Positions 1 to 8,599 of a DNA stretch of 64,000 bases are shown here, in pieces; within the stretch, counting starts at the first letter, position 1; each line of letters begins with the position of its first letter. Position numbers and translations under genes: made by a program. Origin of the DNA: Telmatospirillum sp. (GTDB lineage: Bacteria; Pseudomonadota; Alphaproteobacteria; CACIAM-22H2). Where the stretch lies: NCBI GenBank assembly GCA_020248985.1, contig JADCGL010000030.1, forward strand, positions 100,600 to 164,599, written 5' to 3'. The notes beneath the pieces were generated by a model. It was given only the letters and a program-made list of their open reading frames with translations, was not told the origin of the DNA and did no database searches.

Positions 1-900
1 GCGGCCGGTCCGTGGGTCATGCAGACTTTGTCCAGCGTGTTGGGCTCGAACGCGCCGGCGACGCTGAAGCTCGTCAAGGGCAGTCATATCGTTGTGCCGC
101 GCCATTACGTAGGCGAGCACGCCTACATCTTCCAGAACGACGACCGCCGCATCGTGTTCGCGATTCCCTACGAGCAGCGCTTCACGCTGATCGGCACGAC
201 CGACGTTGTCTATGACGGCGATCCAGGCCGGGTTGCGATCAACCAAGACGAAATCGAGTATCTGTGCCGCGCGGTCAATCGCTATCTCGATACGCCGATC
301 GCACCGGCCGACGTGGTGTGGAGCTATGCGGGCGTGCGCCCGCTCTACGACGACGGTGCCGAGAATGCGAGCGAGACGACGCGCGACTACGTGCTCGAGA
401 TCGATGCGGCCGCCGACGGTGCGCCCGTGCTCTCGATTTTCGGCGGCAAGATCACGACATTTCGCCGCTTGGCCGAGCACGCGCTCGAAAAACTGGCTCC
501 CTTCTTTCCCGGGATGAAGCCGGCTTGGACCGCGAAGACCACGCTACCAGGCGGCGAACTCGACGGTGCGAGCGGCGATTTCGAGGGCTTTGTGCTGCGG
601 CTGCAGAAACGCTTTGCTTTCGTGCCGCCGGAACATCTTCACGGCATGGCCCGCCGTCAGGGCGGGCGGGCGCTCAAATTTCTGGATGGGGCCAAGTCGC
701 TCGACGATCTTGGTCCCCATTTCGGGGCGGGGCTCTACGGGGCCGAGGTCGATCTGATGGTGGCCGAAGAATGGGCGCGTACATCGGGCGACATTCTCTA
801 TCGGCGTTCGAAATTGGGGCTGCATATCGGCTTGAACGACCAAGCCGCGTTGGGCGGCTATCTCACCAGCCGCCACGGGCTCGGCAAGGTCGCCAACTGA
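1..900 (+). CDS. glpD: Glycerol-3-phosphate dehydrogenase, C-terminal part (5' end outside window)
   Basis: FAD-dependent sn-glycerol-3-phosphate dehydrogenase, which oxidises glycerol-3-phosphate to dihydroxyacetone phosphate at the inner membrane and passes electrons to quinone. The reading frame is open from base 1 and starts mid-domain with AAGPWV, a typical FAD-domain stretch, so the real start lies upstream. The blocks KGSHIVVPRH, IGTTDVVYDGDP, WSYAGVRPL and FGGKITTFRRLAEHA are characteristic of the GlpD/GlpA family, and the last ~130 residues form the usual helical C-terminal domain. About 299 residues are present of a family length near 500. The gene ends at TGA 898-900, with a tiny gene converging on it. 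Identification is secure; only the N-terminal Rossmann part is missing. Confidence 0.93.
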   Translation, partial: AAGPWVMQTLSSVLGSNAPATLKLVKGSHIVVPRHYVGEHAYIFQNDDRRIVFAIPYEQRFTLIGTTDVVYDGDPGRVAINQDEIEYLCRAVNRYLDTPIAPADVVWSYAGVRPLYDDGAENASETTRDYVLEIDAAADGAPVLSIFGGKITTFRRLAEHALEKLAPFFPGMKPAWTAKTTLPGGELDGASGDFEGFVLRLQKRFAFVPPEHLHGMARRQGGRALKFLDGAKSLDDLGPHFGAGLYGAEVDLMVAEEWARTSGDILYRRSKLGLHIGLNDQAALGGYLTSRHGLGKVAN

Positions 901-930
901 GCGACGAACAGTCCGTCGCCGTCGCGGGCC

Positions 931-1077
931 TTAGTGCTTGTATTTGGGCAGCAGCCCGTCTTCGCGCAGGATCTTTTTGAGATCTGCCAGGATCACCGAA
1001 AGGTCCGGCAGGTCCTCCTGCACGTCTTTGGGCGCCTTCGGTTTCAAATGCGCGATCTTGGGGGACACGCGGGTCAT
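931..1077 (-). CDS. Small hypothetical protein, 48 aa
   Basis: A 48-codon frame on the minus strand from ATG 1077 to TAA 931. The product begins MTRVSPKIAHLKPK and ends DGLLPKYKH; it is Lys/Asp-rich, without signal peptide, cysteine or membrane segment, and has a probable amphipathic helix in the middle (LSVILADLKKIL). It fills most of the gap between glpD and the imuA promoter and converges on glpD. Codon use is GC-rich at third positions like its neighbours, which supports real coding despite the size. I do not recognise the family and no function can be assigned. Confidence 0.5.
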   Translation of the reverse strand: MTRVSPKIAHLKPKAPKDVQEDLPDLSVILADLKKILREDGLLPKYKH

Positions 1078-1220
1078 TGCGGTCGTCTCAGGTTCACGTT
1101 TGGCATGATTGCCAAATTCATATTCTTATCATGCGCGTCTATTTGCAAAATGCAAATGAATTTTTCCGCAAAATTTGCGGTCCATTTAGATTTTAGGTAA
1201 TGCTTGATGCCCGGAAGCGC

Positions 1221-1260
1221 TTGACAGCTCCCAAAACACAAGATAGAACAAACAAAGAAT
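1221..1260 (+). promoter_or_regulatory. Predicted imuA promoter with overlapping LexA-like operator
   Basis: TTGACA at 1221-1226 is followed after 17 bp by TAGAAC at 1244-1249, a good -35/-10 pair 39 bases upstream of the imuA ATG (1289). Overlapping the -10 is GAAC (1246-1249), seven bases, then GAAT (1257-1260). Alphaproteobacterial LexA binds direct repeats GAAC-N7-GAAC, so this is one base off consensus. Known imuA-imuB-dnaE2 cassettes are SOS-controlled, which fits. LexA binding itself is inferred. Confidence 0.6.
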
Positions 1261-1288
1261 TAAACAAAACACGAACGGAGATGTCGCG

Positions 1289-2212
1289 ATGCTTTCCAGC
1301 CCTTATCCCCCTTCGTTTCATCCCGAGAAGGCCGCCCTCGCTTTCGATATGCGCGATTGCAGTCAAGAACATTTCATGCACGCAAATCGGGACCGCTTCC
1401 CGAGCCGCCAGCAAACGACCTTCGGAATGCTCCGCAACCCTCTGATTGGCAAGTCCGCCATGCTGCACGAACCGCGTTTTCGCCGCCCAGCCTCGACCAG
1501 CGTGCAAGAACTCAAGGCCAGGCTTGCTGCCTTCGAAACCCGCCCTGGGCACAAAGCCAAAGCAGCGCTGTCATTCGGCATCAGCGCGATCGACAGCGCC
1601 CTGCCCGGCGGCGGCTTGGCACGGGCTGCCTTGCACGAAATCGTGGGTGCAGGCAACGACGGCGCTTCGGCAGGCTTTGCAGCTGCCCTGCTGGCGCGGC
1701 TGGCGGCTGACGGGCCGGTCTTGTGGATCGCGCGCCGCCCGGATTTGAGTGCGGCCGGCTTGGCCGCTCTGGGCCTGGAGCCGGCGCGCCTACTGCTCGT
1801 GCATGCCGCCCGTCGCAACGATGCGCTGTGGGCCTTCGAAGAAGCGCTGCGCAACCCCGCTTTGGCGGCCGTAGTGGGCGAGATCGATGCGGTCGATCTC
1901 ACCCAGTCGCGCCGTCTGCAATTAGCGGCCGAAGCGGGCGGCACCACCGCCCTGCTGCTGCGCCCGGCAGATGAAATCACCACCGCCAGTGCGGCCCGCA
2001 CGCGCTGGCAGGTCGCGGCCGAGCCCGCCAAAGGCAGCGGCGAACTGCGCTGGCGCGTGGCCCTGGCGCGTACGCAAGGCGGCAAGCCGGCTGCCTGGTC
2101 GCTCGCCTGCCAGCGTCATACTTGGAATCTTGCCGATGAAGATGTCGTACCGGCGGCTGCTGGCGATCTCCCTGCCCTATCTGCCGGTCGAGCGCTGCGC
2201 AGCGTCGTCTAA
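1289..2212 (+). CDS. imuA: ImuA, RecA-fold mutagenesis accessory protein
   Basis: First gene of the imuA-imuB-dnaE2 damage-inducible mutagenesis cassette. ImuA is a RecA/SulA-like protein that works with ImuB and the error-prone polymerase DnaE2 in translesion synthesis. The 307-residue product carries the family core ALSFGISAIDSALPGGGLARAALHEIVG followed by a RecA-like fold (VLWIARRPDLSAAGLAALGLEPARLLLV and LRNPALAAVVGEID). The canonical Walker A lysine is absent, as is usual in this family. ATG 1289 is preceded by CGGAG at 1276-1280. The first ~60 residues are poorly conserved in character, so a later start (1378 or 1459) is possible. A SOS-type operator lies just upstream. The 3' end overlaps imuB. 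Confidence 0.85.
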   Translation: MLSSPYPPSFHPEKAALAFDMRDCSQEHFMHANRDRFPSRQQTTFGMLRNPLIGKSAMLHEPRFRRPASTSVQELKARLAAFETRPGHKAKAALSFGISAIDSALPGGGLARAALHEIVGAGNDGASAGFAAALLARLAADGPVLWIARRPDLSAAGLAALGLEPARLLLVHAARRNDALWAFEEALRNPALAAVVGEIDAVDLTQSRRLQLAAEAGGTTALLLRPADEITTASAARTRWQVAAEPAKGSGELRWRVALARTQGGKPAAWSLACQRHTWNLADEDVVPAAAGDLPALSAGRALRSVV

Positions 2213-3689
2213 AACCGGGGCGGATGTCGGAAACGGCCCCTGTGCGGTCTTTGCCAATCGGCAAGGCGCACTGCGCCTGACGTCGGTCTGCGCGCGCGCG
2301 GCCCAAGCGGGCTTGCGCATCGGCCTGCCTTTGGCCGAAGCGCGCGCGCGCCTGCCTGAACTGGCCGTGTGGCCGCAGCGCGTCGAGGCAGACGCCGCTT
2401 TGCGCCGCCGCTTGGCCGACCAAGCGTTGCGCTGGTCGCCGTCGGTTGCTTGCGACGAAGACGGGCTGCGCTTGGATGCCAGCGGCATTGCGCATCTGTT
2501 CGGCAGCGAATCGGCGCTACTGGCCGACATCGTGCGGCATTTCTGGCGCCAGGGGCTGACCGCGCGCGCCTGCATTGCCGATACGTTGGGCGCGGCTTGG
2601 GCCGGCGCGCAATTCGGACCGACCGCCTGCACGGTGTTTGCCCCCGGCCAGACGCGCGCCGATCTCGCCCCTTTGCCGGTCGCAGCCTTGCGCTTGGCGG
2701 CCGAGGATCTCGCACAGCTGCAGCGCTTGGGCTTGCGGCGCATCGGCGATCTCTATCCGATTGCCGATGCGGCCAGCGGGCGCGCAGGCCTTGCGCGCCG
2801 CTTCGGCCCGGTTGTGACCCAGCGTCTCTTCCAAGCGCTGGGTGCGGAGGCCGAGCCGCTTGTCCCCGATGCCGCAGCCCCGGCCTTACGCGCGCGCCTG
2901 GCCTTTGCCGAACCCGTGACGGCGCCCGACGCATTGGCGCGTATCGTCGCCAAACTGGCCGACGATCTGTGCGCGCAATTGGCTGCCGCACAGCTGGGGG
3001 CGCGACGGCTCGCACTCGTTTTCCATCGCGTCGACGGTTTGCCGCTACGCCTTGCCCTCGGCACCAGCAGGCCCACGCGTGCGCCCAGCGACATCGCGCG
3101 GCTGTTCGTCGAAAAGCTCGGCTCGCTCGATCCCGGTTTTGGCATCGAGCTCGCCACACTCGACGCGGAACTTGCGCAAAGCCTGATGCCGAGCCAACGC
3201 GACATGCTGCCCGACGGCGATCCGGGCTTTACGGCGGCCGATCTCGCCCCGCTCGTCGATCGGCTGGCCAATCGATTGGGGCCGGCCAATATCGGCCGCC
3301 TTGCGCATGCCGAAAGCCATGTGCCCGAACGCGCCCAGGTTTTTATGGCAGCTCTCGGCGCCGTGCCGCGCCATCTGCGCACGGCACAAGCTCCGTCCCA
3401 GCCACGCCCGTTGCGCCTGCTGGGCTATCCCGAATCCATCGACGTGACGGCCGAATTGCCCGACGCCCCGCCGCTGCTGTTCCGCTGGCGCAGCCAATTG
3501 CACCATGTTGCCGCCGCCAACGGACCCGAACGCATCGCCGGCGAATGGTGGCTAAAGGCCGGCGACATTCGCGACTATTACCGCCTCGAGGACCGCCAAG
3601 GGCGCCGCTTCTGGGTCTATCGCGAAGGTCTGTGGGGCGACGGTGCCGCGCGGCCACCACGCTGGTTTCTACACGGGCTGTTCGCGTGA
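2136..3689 (+). CDS. imuB: ImuB, Y-family polymerase-like protein of the DnaE2 cassette
   Basis: ImuB is a Y-family DNA polymerase relative believed to be catalytically inactive; it bridges ImuA, DnaE2 and the beta clamp. The product (517 aa from ATG 2136, or 515 from ATG 2142) starts MKMSYRRLLAISLPYLPVER, the normal ImuB N-terminus, and contains ARAAQAGLRIGLPLAEARA, the little-finger region, and the C-terminal ImuB stretch (WWLKAGDIRDYYRLEDRQG, RFWVYREGLW). The palm-type acidic motifs of active Y polymerases are not apparent, with DEDGLRLDASGIAHLFG in the corresponding place. The start lies inside imuA, giving a 71-77 bp overlap, and the stop overlaps dnaE2 by four bases (GTGA), so the three genes look translationally coupled. 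Start choice rests on homology rather than a strong ribosome-binding site. Confidence 0.88.
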   Translation: MKMSYRRLLAISLPYLPVERCAASSKTGADVGNGPCAVFANRQGALRLTSVCARAAQAGLRIGLPLAEARARLPELAVWPQRVEADAALRRRLADQALRWSPSVACDEDGLRLDASGIAHLFGSESALLADIVRHFWRQGLTARACIADTLGAAWAGAQFGPTACTVFAPGQTRADLAPLPVAALRLAAEDLAQLQRLGLRRIGDLYPIADAASGRAGLARRFGPVVTQRLFQALGAEAEPLVPDAAAPALRARLAFAEPVTAPDALARIVAKLADDLCAQLAAAQLGARRLALVFHRVDGLPLRLALGTSRPTRAPSDIARLFVEKLGSLDPGFGIELATLDAELAQSLMPSQRDMLPDGDPGFTAADLAPLVDRLANRLGPANIGRLAHAESHVPERAQVFMAALGAVPRHLRTAQAPSQPRPLRLLGYPESIDVTAELPDAPPLLFRWRSQLHHVAAANGPERIAGEWWLKAGDIRDYYRLEDRQGRRFWVYREGLWGDGAARPPRWFLHGLFA

Positions 3690-6600
3690 CCGGGCGTACA
3701 ACCGCAGGCGCCGCCTATGCCGAGCTGCAGGTCACGACGAATTTTTCGTTTCTGCGCGGGGCCTCGCATCCGCACGAATTCGTGGCGACGGCAAAAGCGC
3801 TGGGCCATTGCGCCATCGGCATTGCCGACCATGGCAGCTTTGCCGGAATCGTGCGTGCGCATGTCGCGGCCAAAGAAGCGGGCCTCAAGCTGCTGACGGG
3901 CGTGCGCGTCGATCCGACCAACGGCCCGCCTTTGCTGCTCTATGCCAAGGACCGCACGGGCTATGCGGGCCTATGCCGTCTGATTTCGGCCGGGCGGCGA
4001 CGGGCGGGCCATGGCAATGGCTGCCAAGTGTCGCTCGCCGAATGTTTGGCTCTGAAGGGCAGCGTGGTCGCGATTGCCCTTGACCCCATCGAACTCGACG
4101 CGGTGGCCGCCGCGTTTGGCCGCGACGCCTATCTTGCCGCGACGTTCCGCTATGCCGGCGACGATGCGGCCGCGATCTCAGCGCAAGCCAATCTTGCCCG
4201 CCGGCACAAGCTGCGGTTGGTTGCCACCAACGACGTGCAGGCACATGCGCCCGAGCGCCGGGCCCTGCACGACGTGCTCGCCTGCATCCGCAATCTGCAG
4301 ACGATCGACACGGCCGGCTATCTGCTGGCCGCCAATGCCGAGCGCCATCTGAAGCTGCCCGTAGAGATGGCGCGGTTGTTTGCCGCTTGGCCTGACGCGA
4401 TCGCCGCCACCGCCGCGATCGCCTCAGCATGCGACTTCTCGCTCGACCAGGTACGCTACGACTATCCCGATCTGCCGGGGGCCGAGCCTGGCAGTGCGCA
4501 GGCCACGCTCACAAGGCTTGCCTGGGACGGAGCGAAAGAACGCTATCCCGCAGGCATTCCGCCGAGTGTGGCAACCCAGATTTCCTACGAACTCGAGATC
4601 GTCGCTGAGCTCGGCTACGCGCCGTATTTCCTCACCGTACACGACATCGTCATGTTCGCACGCAATCGCGGCATTCTCTGCCAGGGGCGCGGCTCGGCCG
4701 CCAATTCGGCCGTGTGCTATTGCATCGGCATTACGGCTGTCGATCCGACACGCATGGATCTGCTGTTCGAGCGTTTCGTGTCGGCCGCGCGCAACGAGCC
4801 GCCCGACATCGACGTCGACTTCGAGCACGAACGGCGGGAAGAAGTGATCCAGTATATCTACGCGCATTACGGGCGCGAGCGGGCGGGCCTTGCCGGCGCT
4901 ATCGCCGCCTATCGCGCGCGCTCGGCCTTGCGCGACGTGGGCAAAGCGCTGGGCCTCACCGCCGATGCGATCGCGGCATTGTCGGGCAGCGTATGGGGGC
5001 GCAGCGAGGCCGCCATCGACGACACGCACATCAAGGCCGCCGGGCTCGATCCGGAAGCGCCGCGCCTGCGCTTGGCGTTGACGCTGGCGCGCACGCTCGT
5101 TGGGTTTCCGCGCCATCTATCGCAGCATTCGGGCGGTTTCGTGATTGCGCGCGGACGGCTCGACGAAATCTGCCCGGTCGTCGATGCGGCTATGGAAGCG
5201 CGCACGATCCTCGAATGGGACAAGGACGATCTCGAAGCGCTCGGCATCCTCAAGATCGACGTGCTGGCGCTGGGCATGCTGACCTGCATCCGCAAAGCGT
5301 TCGATCTGATTGCTGATGCCGGCGGCCCGCGCCTCGAACTTGCCGACGTGCCGGCCGAAGATCCGGCCGTCTACGACATGCTGTGCCGCGCTGACTCGAT
5401 CGGCGTGTTCCAGGTCGAAAGCCGCGCGCAGATGAGCATGCTGCCGCGCCTGAAGCCGCGCTGCTTCTACGATCTTGTGATCCAAGTCGCGATCGTGCGC
5501 CCGGGCCCGATCCAGGGCGACATGGTACATCCCTATTTGCGCCGCCGCAGCGGCCAGGAGACGGTCTCGTTCCCATCCCAAGCGCTCGAACAGGTACTGA
5601 GCAAAACCCTGGGCGTGCCGCTGTTCCAGGAGCAGGCCATGAAAATCGCCATCGTCGCAGCTGGCTTCACGCCGGCCGAGGCCGATGCACTACGCCGCGC
5701 GATGGCCACGTTCAAACGCGCAGGTCTCATCGGCGGCTTCGGCGCAAAGCTCGTCGAAGGCATGGTCGCGCGCGGCTACGCGCGCGATTTTGCCGAACGC
5801 TGTTTTCGCCAGATCGAAGGTTTCGGCACCTACGGTTTTCCCGAAAGCCACGCCGCATCTTTTGCGCTGCTCGTCTATGTCTCGGCTTGGCTCAAATGCC
5901 GCCATCCAGCGGCGTTTGCGGCGGCGTTGCTCAACAGCCAGCCGATGGGTTTCTACGCGCCTGCCCAGATCGTGCGCGACGCCCAAGAACACGGCGTGCG
6001 CGTAGCCCCGCCTTGCGCCGACCGCAGCCTGTGGGACGCAACACTCGAAGGCGCGGATACGCTGCGCTTGGGCCTACGCCAGATAAAAGGCCTCGGCCAA
6101 GCGGCGGCCGAAGCCTTGGTCGCGGCTCGCCCCGAAGGTGGCTATGCGGGCCCTGCCGATGCTGCACGGCGCGCCAAGCTCGACCGTGACGATCTGGAAG
6201 CGCTGGCGCGCGGCGATGCATTTTCCGCCGCCGGGACCAGCGGATTGCCGCGGCGCCAAGCGCTCTGGCAAGCGGGCCTGCGCGCTCCGCGGCCTTTGCC
6301 GCTATTCGACGGGCTACCGTCCAACGATGCGCCGATCATACTACCGGAAATGGCGTTGGGCGAACAGGTGGCCGAAGACTACGCACATCTGCGCCTGTCG
6401 CTGAAAGCCCATCCGCTTACCTTGCTGCGCACATATCTTTTGATTGCAAAAATGCAGACATGCGCGCAGCTGGCGTGCAGCAAGAACGGTGCACGAACGA
6501 CATTGGCGGGCTTGGTGCTGCTGCGCCAGCGCCCCGGTACAGCCAAAGGCACGATCTTCGTGACTCTCGAAGACGAAACCGGCATTGCCAATCTGATCGT

Positions 6601-6790
6601 CTGGCCGCACGTGTTCGAAGCGTATCGGCCGGTGGTGCTTGGGGCACGGCTGCTGCAGGTCGAAGGGCAAGTGCAGCGCGAGGCAAGCGTGGTGCATGTG
6701 ATCGTGCGCAAACTTTTCGACCGCTCGGCCCTGCTGGCCACGCTTGTCGGCAGTGCGCCCGTCCACTACCCGTCGCGCGATTTCCGCTAA
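3686..6790 (+). CDS. dnaE2: Error-prone DNA polymerase III alpha subunit DnaE2
   Basis: Replicative-type C-family polymerase that performs translesion synthesis with ImuA/ImuB. The 1034-residue product starts at GTG 3686, overlapping the imuB stop by four bases; longer upstream extensions of the frame only mirror imuB. An N-terminal PHP domain (AELQVTTNFSFLRGASHPHEF, IADHGSFAG) is followed by the polymerase core with GRGSAANSAVCYCIGIT, the acidic motif PDIDVDFEHERREEVIQY and the third carboxylate region LGILKIDVLALGML. Next come GFGTYGFPESHAASFALL and a C-terminal OB fold (TIFVTLEDETGIANLIVW). Length and order match DnaE2 rather than the longer DnaE1. Expression is expected to be SOS-dependent through the promoter before imuA. 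Confidence 0.95.
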   Translation: MTGRTTAGAAYAELQVTTNFSFLRGASHPHEFVATAKALGHCAIGIADHGSFAGIVRAHVAAKEAGLKLLTGVRVDPTNGPPLLLYAKDRTGYAGLCRLISAGRRRAGHGNGCQVSLAECLALKGSVVAIALDPIELDAVAAAFGRDAYLAATFRYAGDDAAAISAQANLARRHKLRLVATNDVQAHAPERRALHDVLACIRNLQTIDTAGYLLAANAERHLKLPVEMARLFAAWPDAIAATAAIASACDFSLDQVRYDYPDLPGAEPGSAQATLTRLAWDGAKERYPAGIPPSVATQISYELEIVAELGYAPYFLTVHDIVMFARNRGILCQGRGSAANSAVCYCIGITAVDPTRMDLLFERFVSAARNEPPDIDVDFEHERREEVIQYIYAHYGRERAGLAGAIAAYRARSALRDVGKALGLTADAIAALSGSVWGRSEAAIDDTHIKAAGLDPEAPRLRLALTLARTLVGFPRHLSQHSGGFVIARGRLDEICPVVDAAMEARTILEWDKDDLEALGILKIDVLALGMLTCIRKAFDLIADAGGPRLELADVPAEDPAVYDMLCRADSIGVFQVESRAQMSMLPRLKPRCFYDLVIQVAIVRPGPIQGDMVHPYLRRRSGQETVSFPSQALEQVLSKTLGVPLFQEQAMKIAIVAAGFTPAEADALRRAMATFKRAGLIGGFGAKLVEGMVARGYARDFAERCFRQIEGFGTYGFPESHAASFALLVYVSAWLKCRHPAAFAAALLNSQPMGFYAPAQIVRDAQEHGVRVAPPCADRSLWDATLEGADTLRLGLRQIKGLGQAAAEALVAARPEGGYAGPADAARRAKLDRDDLEALARGDAFSAAGTSGLPRRQALWQAGLRAPRPLPLFDGLPSNDAPIILPEMALGEQVAEDYAHLRLSLKAHPLTLLRTYLLIAKMQTCAQLACSKNGARTTLAGLVLLRQRPGTAKGTIFVTLEDETGIANLIVWPHVFEAYRPVVLGARLLQVEGQVQREASVVHVIVRKLFDRSALLATLVGSAPVHYPSRDFR

Positions 6791-6807
6791 CGGACCGCGA
6801 CGGCCAC

Positions 6808-7137
6808 TCAATCCACAATAAAAAGTGTGGCGCCATCGCGGGTGCGCGAGCGATGCGCCTCGGCCCCGTCGGCGACCTGATAGCTCACGCCGGGGCCCAT
6901 TTTGAACACGCGCCCATCGGCAAGCTCCGTTTCAAGTTCGCCCGCCAGCACGAGAAGCACATGCCCCTTCTGGCACCAATGGTCGGCAAGATAACCCGCA
7001 CTGTATTCGACCATGCGCACCCGGATGTCGCCGAAATGCCGCGTGCGCCACGTCGCCGACCCGGTTTCGCCCGGATGTTCGGTGCTTTCGACCGTTGCCC
7101 AATCGACGGTCGCAAAGGGAATTTCAGACAGTCGCAT
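6808..7137 (-). CDS. DHCW-motif cupin-fold protein
   Basis: A 109-residue single-domain cupin. The central stretch HFGDIRVRMVEYSAGYLADHWCQKGHVL carries the DHW(C)-type motif that names a small uncharacterised cupin family. It is followed by GELETELADGRVFKMGPGVSYQV and AHRSRTRDGATLFIVD, which form the second half of the beta barrel. His and Cys in this region are plausible metal ligands, but the substrate is unknown. No signal peptide is present, so it should be cytoplasmic. The gene converges on dnaE2 with only 17 bp between stops and is divergent from the OmpA-like gene, so its promoter lies in 7138-7243. Family identification is good; function is unknown. Confidence 0.8.
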   Translation of the reverse strand: MRLSEIPFATVDWATVESTEHPGETGSATWRTRHFGDIRVRMVEYSAGYLADHWCQKGHVLLVLAGELETELADGRVFKMGPGVSYQVADGAEAHRSRTRDGATLFIVD

Positions 7138-7243
7138 AATGCCTCTTTAAAATTTTTTCGCAACTTATGTCGAGTCGCGCTTGGCCGACTCGGACGCGAT
7201 ATGAAAAGGTTGCTGTGGATATCCCGAATCGAGGCATCAGCAC

Positions 7244-8437
7244 ATGCAGTTCCGAGTCTTTTCCACAGCGATGGTTTTGCTCTTGGCAGCCACCTCGGCG
7301 CACGCGCAAAAGCGCCCGCAATACCTGGACGGGCTCTATGTCAGCGGTCAAGCCGGCCTCAACAAGACCGAGGAGAGCGGAACAAGCCGCGACGGTGTTA
7401 CGACAAAAGCCGGATTTGCAAAAGGTGCCACGGGTAGCGTTGCCGTGGGTTATGGCCTGGGCAACGGCCTTCGCGGCGAACTCGAAGGCGCGTTGCGCCA
7501 ATCGACGGTGAATTCACTCCAGAACAGTTACGTCGTCGACGACGGTACAGGCGTCCTGTCGACCGTCAACCCTGGCCCCGGTGGGCGCGTTCGTACACTG
7601 AGCGTGATGGGCAACGTGATTTACGATGTGCCGACCTCTGTTGGCGTGACGCCTTTTGCCGGCGTTGGTGTTGGCGGTGCGCGCGTCGAAATGAACAATT
7701 TCGGTCCCGACGCGCGCGTCGCAGAACGCAGTGCAACGACATCCGGATCGAAGATCGTTCCCGCTTATCAGGCCCTTGCAGGCGTCAATGTCGGCGTAAC
7801 CGACAATGTTTCGGTCGGTGTGACGTATCGTTACTTCGCGACCGACAAGGTTTCGATTGCCTCGGATGCAGGTACGCCAACGAAGTTCACCATCCGCGAC
7901 CACTCCGTAATGGCCGGTTTGACTTGGGCCTTCAACGCACCGACCACAAGTGCGCCGAATGCGATGGCCAATGTGGCCGTGGTTCCGTCCGCAGCCCAGC
8001 CTCAGCAGCAGTCGATGACGGCAGGCACGCCACAATTGGCAAGCCCTGCTTTCAGCAACCAGCCGCAAGTCGCCGCCGTCGCGCCCGCAGCCGCGGCCGG
8101 CACGGGTCCGCGCGCCTTCACGGTGTTTTTCGAGTTCGACAAGGCGGCTATTTCGGGCGACGCCGACCGCGTTCTGGTCCAGGCGGCCGAGACAGCAAAA
8201 TCGGGCGTGTTTACCCGAATTCGGGCAACCGGCCACACCGACACGGTCGGCACGGCGCGCTACAACATGGCCCTGTCCATCCGCCGCGCCAATGCCGTGC
8301 GCGATGTGCTGGTCCGCGAGGGTATTCCGGCCACACAGATCGTCGTCGTCGGCCGCGGCGAGACCCAGCTGCTTGTCCCGACCCCCGACAATATCAACGA
8401 GCCGCGTAATCGCCGGGTTGAAATCGTTATTGAATAG
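7244..8437 (+). CDS. OmpA-like outer-membrane protein (first of two)
   Basis: A 397-residue envelope protein with a Sec signal peptide (MQFRVFSTAMVLLLAATSAHAQ, cleavage near residue 22). An N-terminal eight-stranded barrel-type region follows (GLYVSGQAGLN, GYGLGNGLRGELEGAL, FAGVGVGGARVEM, DNVSVGVTYRYF). After an Ala/Gln/Pro-rich linker (residues ~235-290) there is a C-terminal OmpA peptidoglycan-binding domain: FTVFFEFDKAAISGDA, ATGHTDTVGTARYNMALSIRRA, VVGRGETQLLVPT and NRRVEIVIE. The barrel should sit in the outer membrane and the C-terminal domain should anchor to peptidoglycan. GAGG at 7231-7234 serves ATG 7244. A paralogue follows at 8600, so this is a tandem duplication with quite diverged barrels. 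Confidence 0.9.
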   Translation: MQFRVFSTAMVLLLAATSAHAQKRPQYLDGLYVSGQAGLNKTEESGTSRDGVTTKAGFAKGATGSVAVGYGLGNGLRGELEGALRQSTVNSLQNSYVVDDGTGVLSTVNPGPGGRVRTLSVMGNVIYDVPTSVGVTPFAGVGVGGARVEMNNFGPDARVAERSATTSGSKIVPAYQALAGVNVGVTDNVSVGVTYRYFATDKVSIASDAGTPTKFTIRDHSVMAGLTWAFNAPTTSAPNAMANVAVVPSAAQPQQQSMTAGTPQLASPAFSNQPQVAAVAPAAAAGTGPRAFTVFFEFDKAAISGDADRVLVQAAETAKSGVFTRIRATGHTDTVGTARYNMALSIRRANAVRDVLVREGIPATQIVVVGRGETQLLVPTPDNINEPRNRRVEIVIE

Positions 8438-8599
8438 GGGGTTAGCTTCTCGGTTTGCGGTGGTCCTGAACCGTTGCAGTTGCGCCACAGAGTACAATTA
8501 CCTACGCCAAACGTGGTGCAAAACGGGAATTCTGTGCTAAAACTCAGACATGATTCGCCAGCCACCCTGGCTATCGATGCTTCGAAAAAAGGATACCCA

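Noticed and set aside
901..919. Small inverted repeat GCGACG...CGTCGC after glpD, possible terminator
   Set aside because: Only 6 bp of stem and no following T tract; common by chance at this GC content.
2369..3685. Long in-frame N-terminal extension of dnaE2
   Set aside because: It mirrors imuB in another frame, is Arg-rich shadow sequence, and the PHP domain begins right after GTG 3686.
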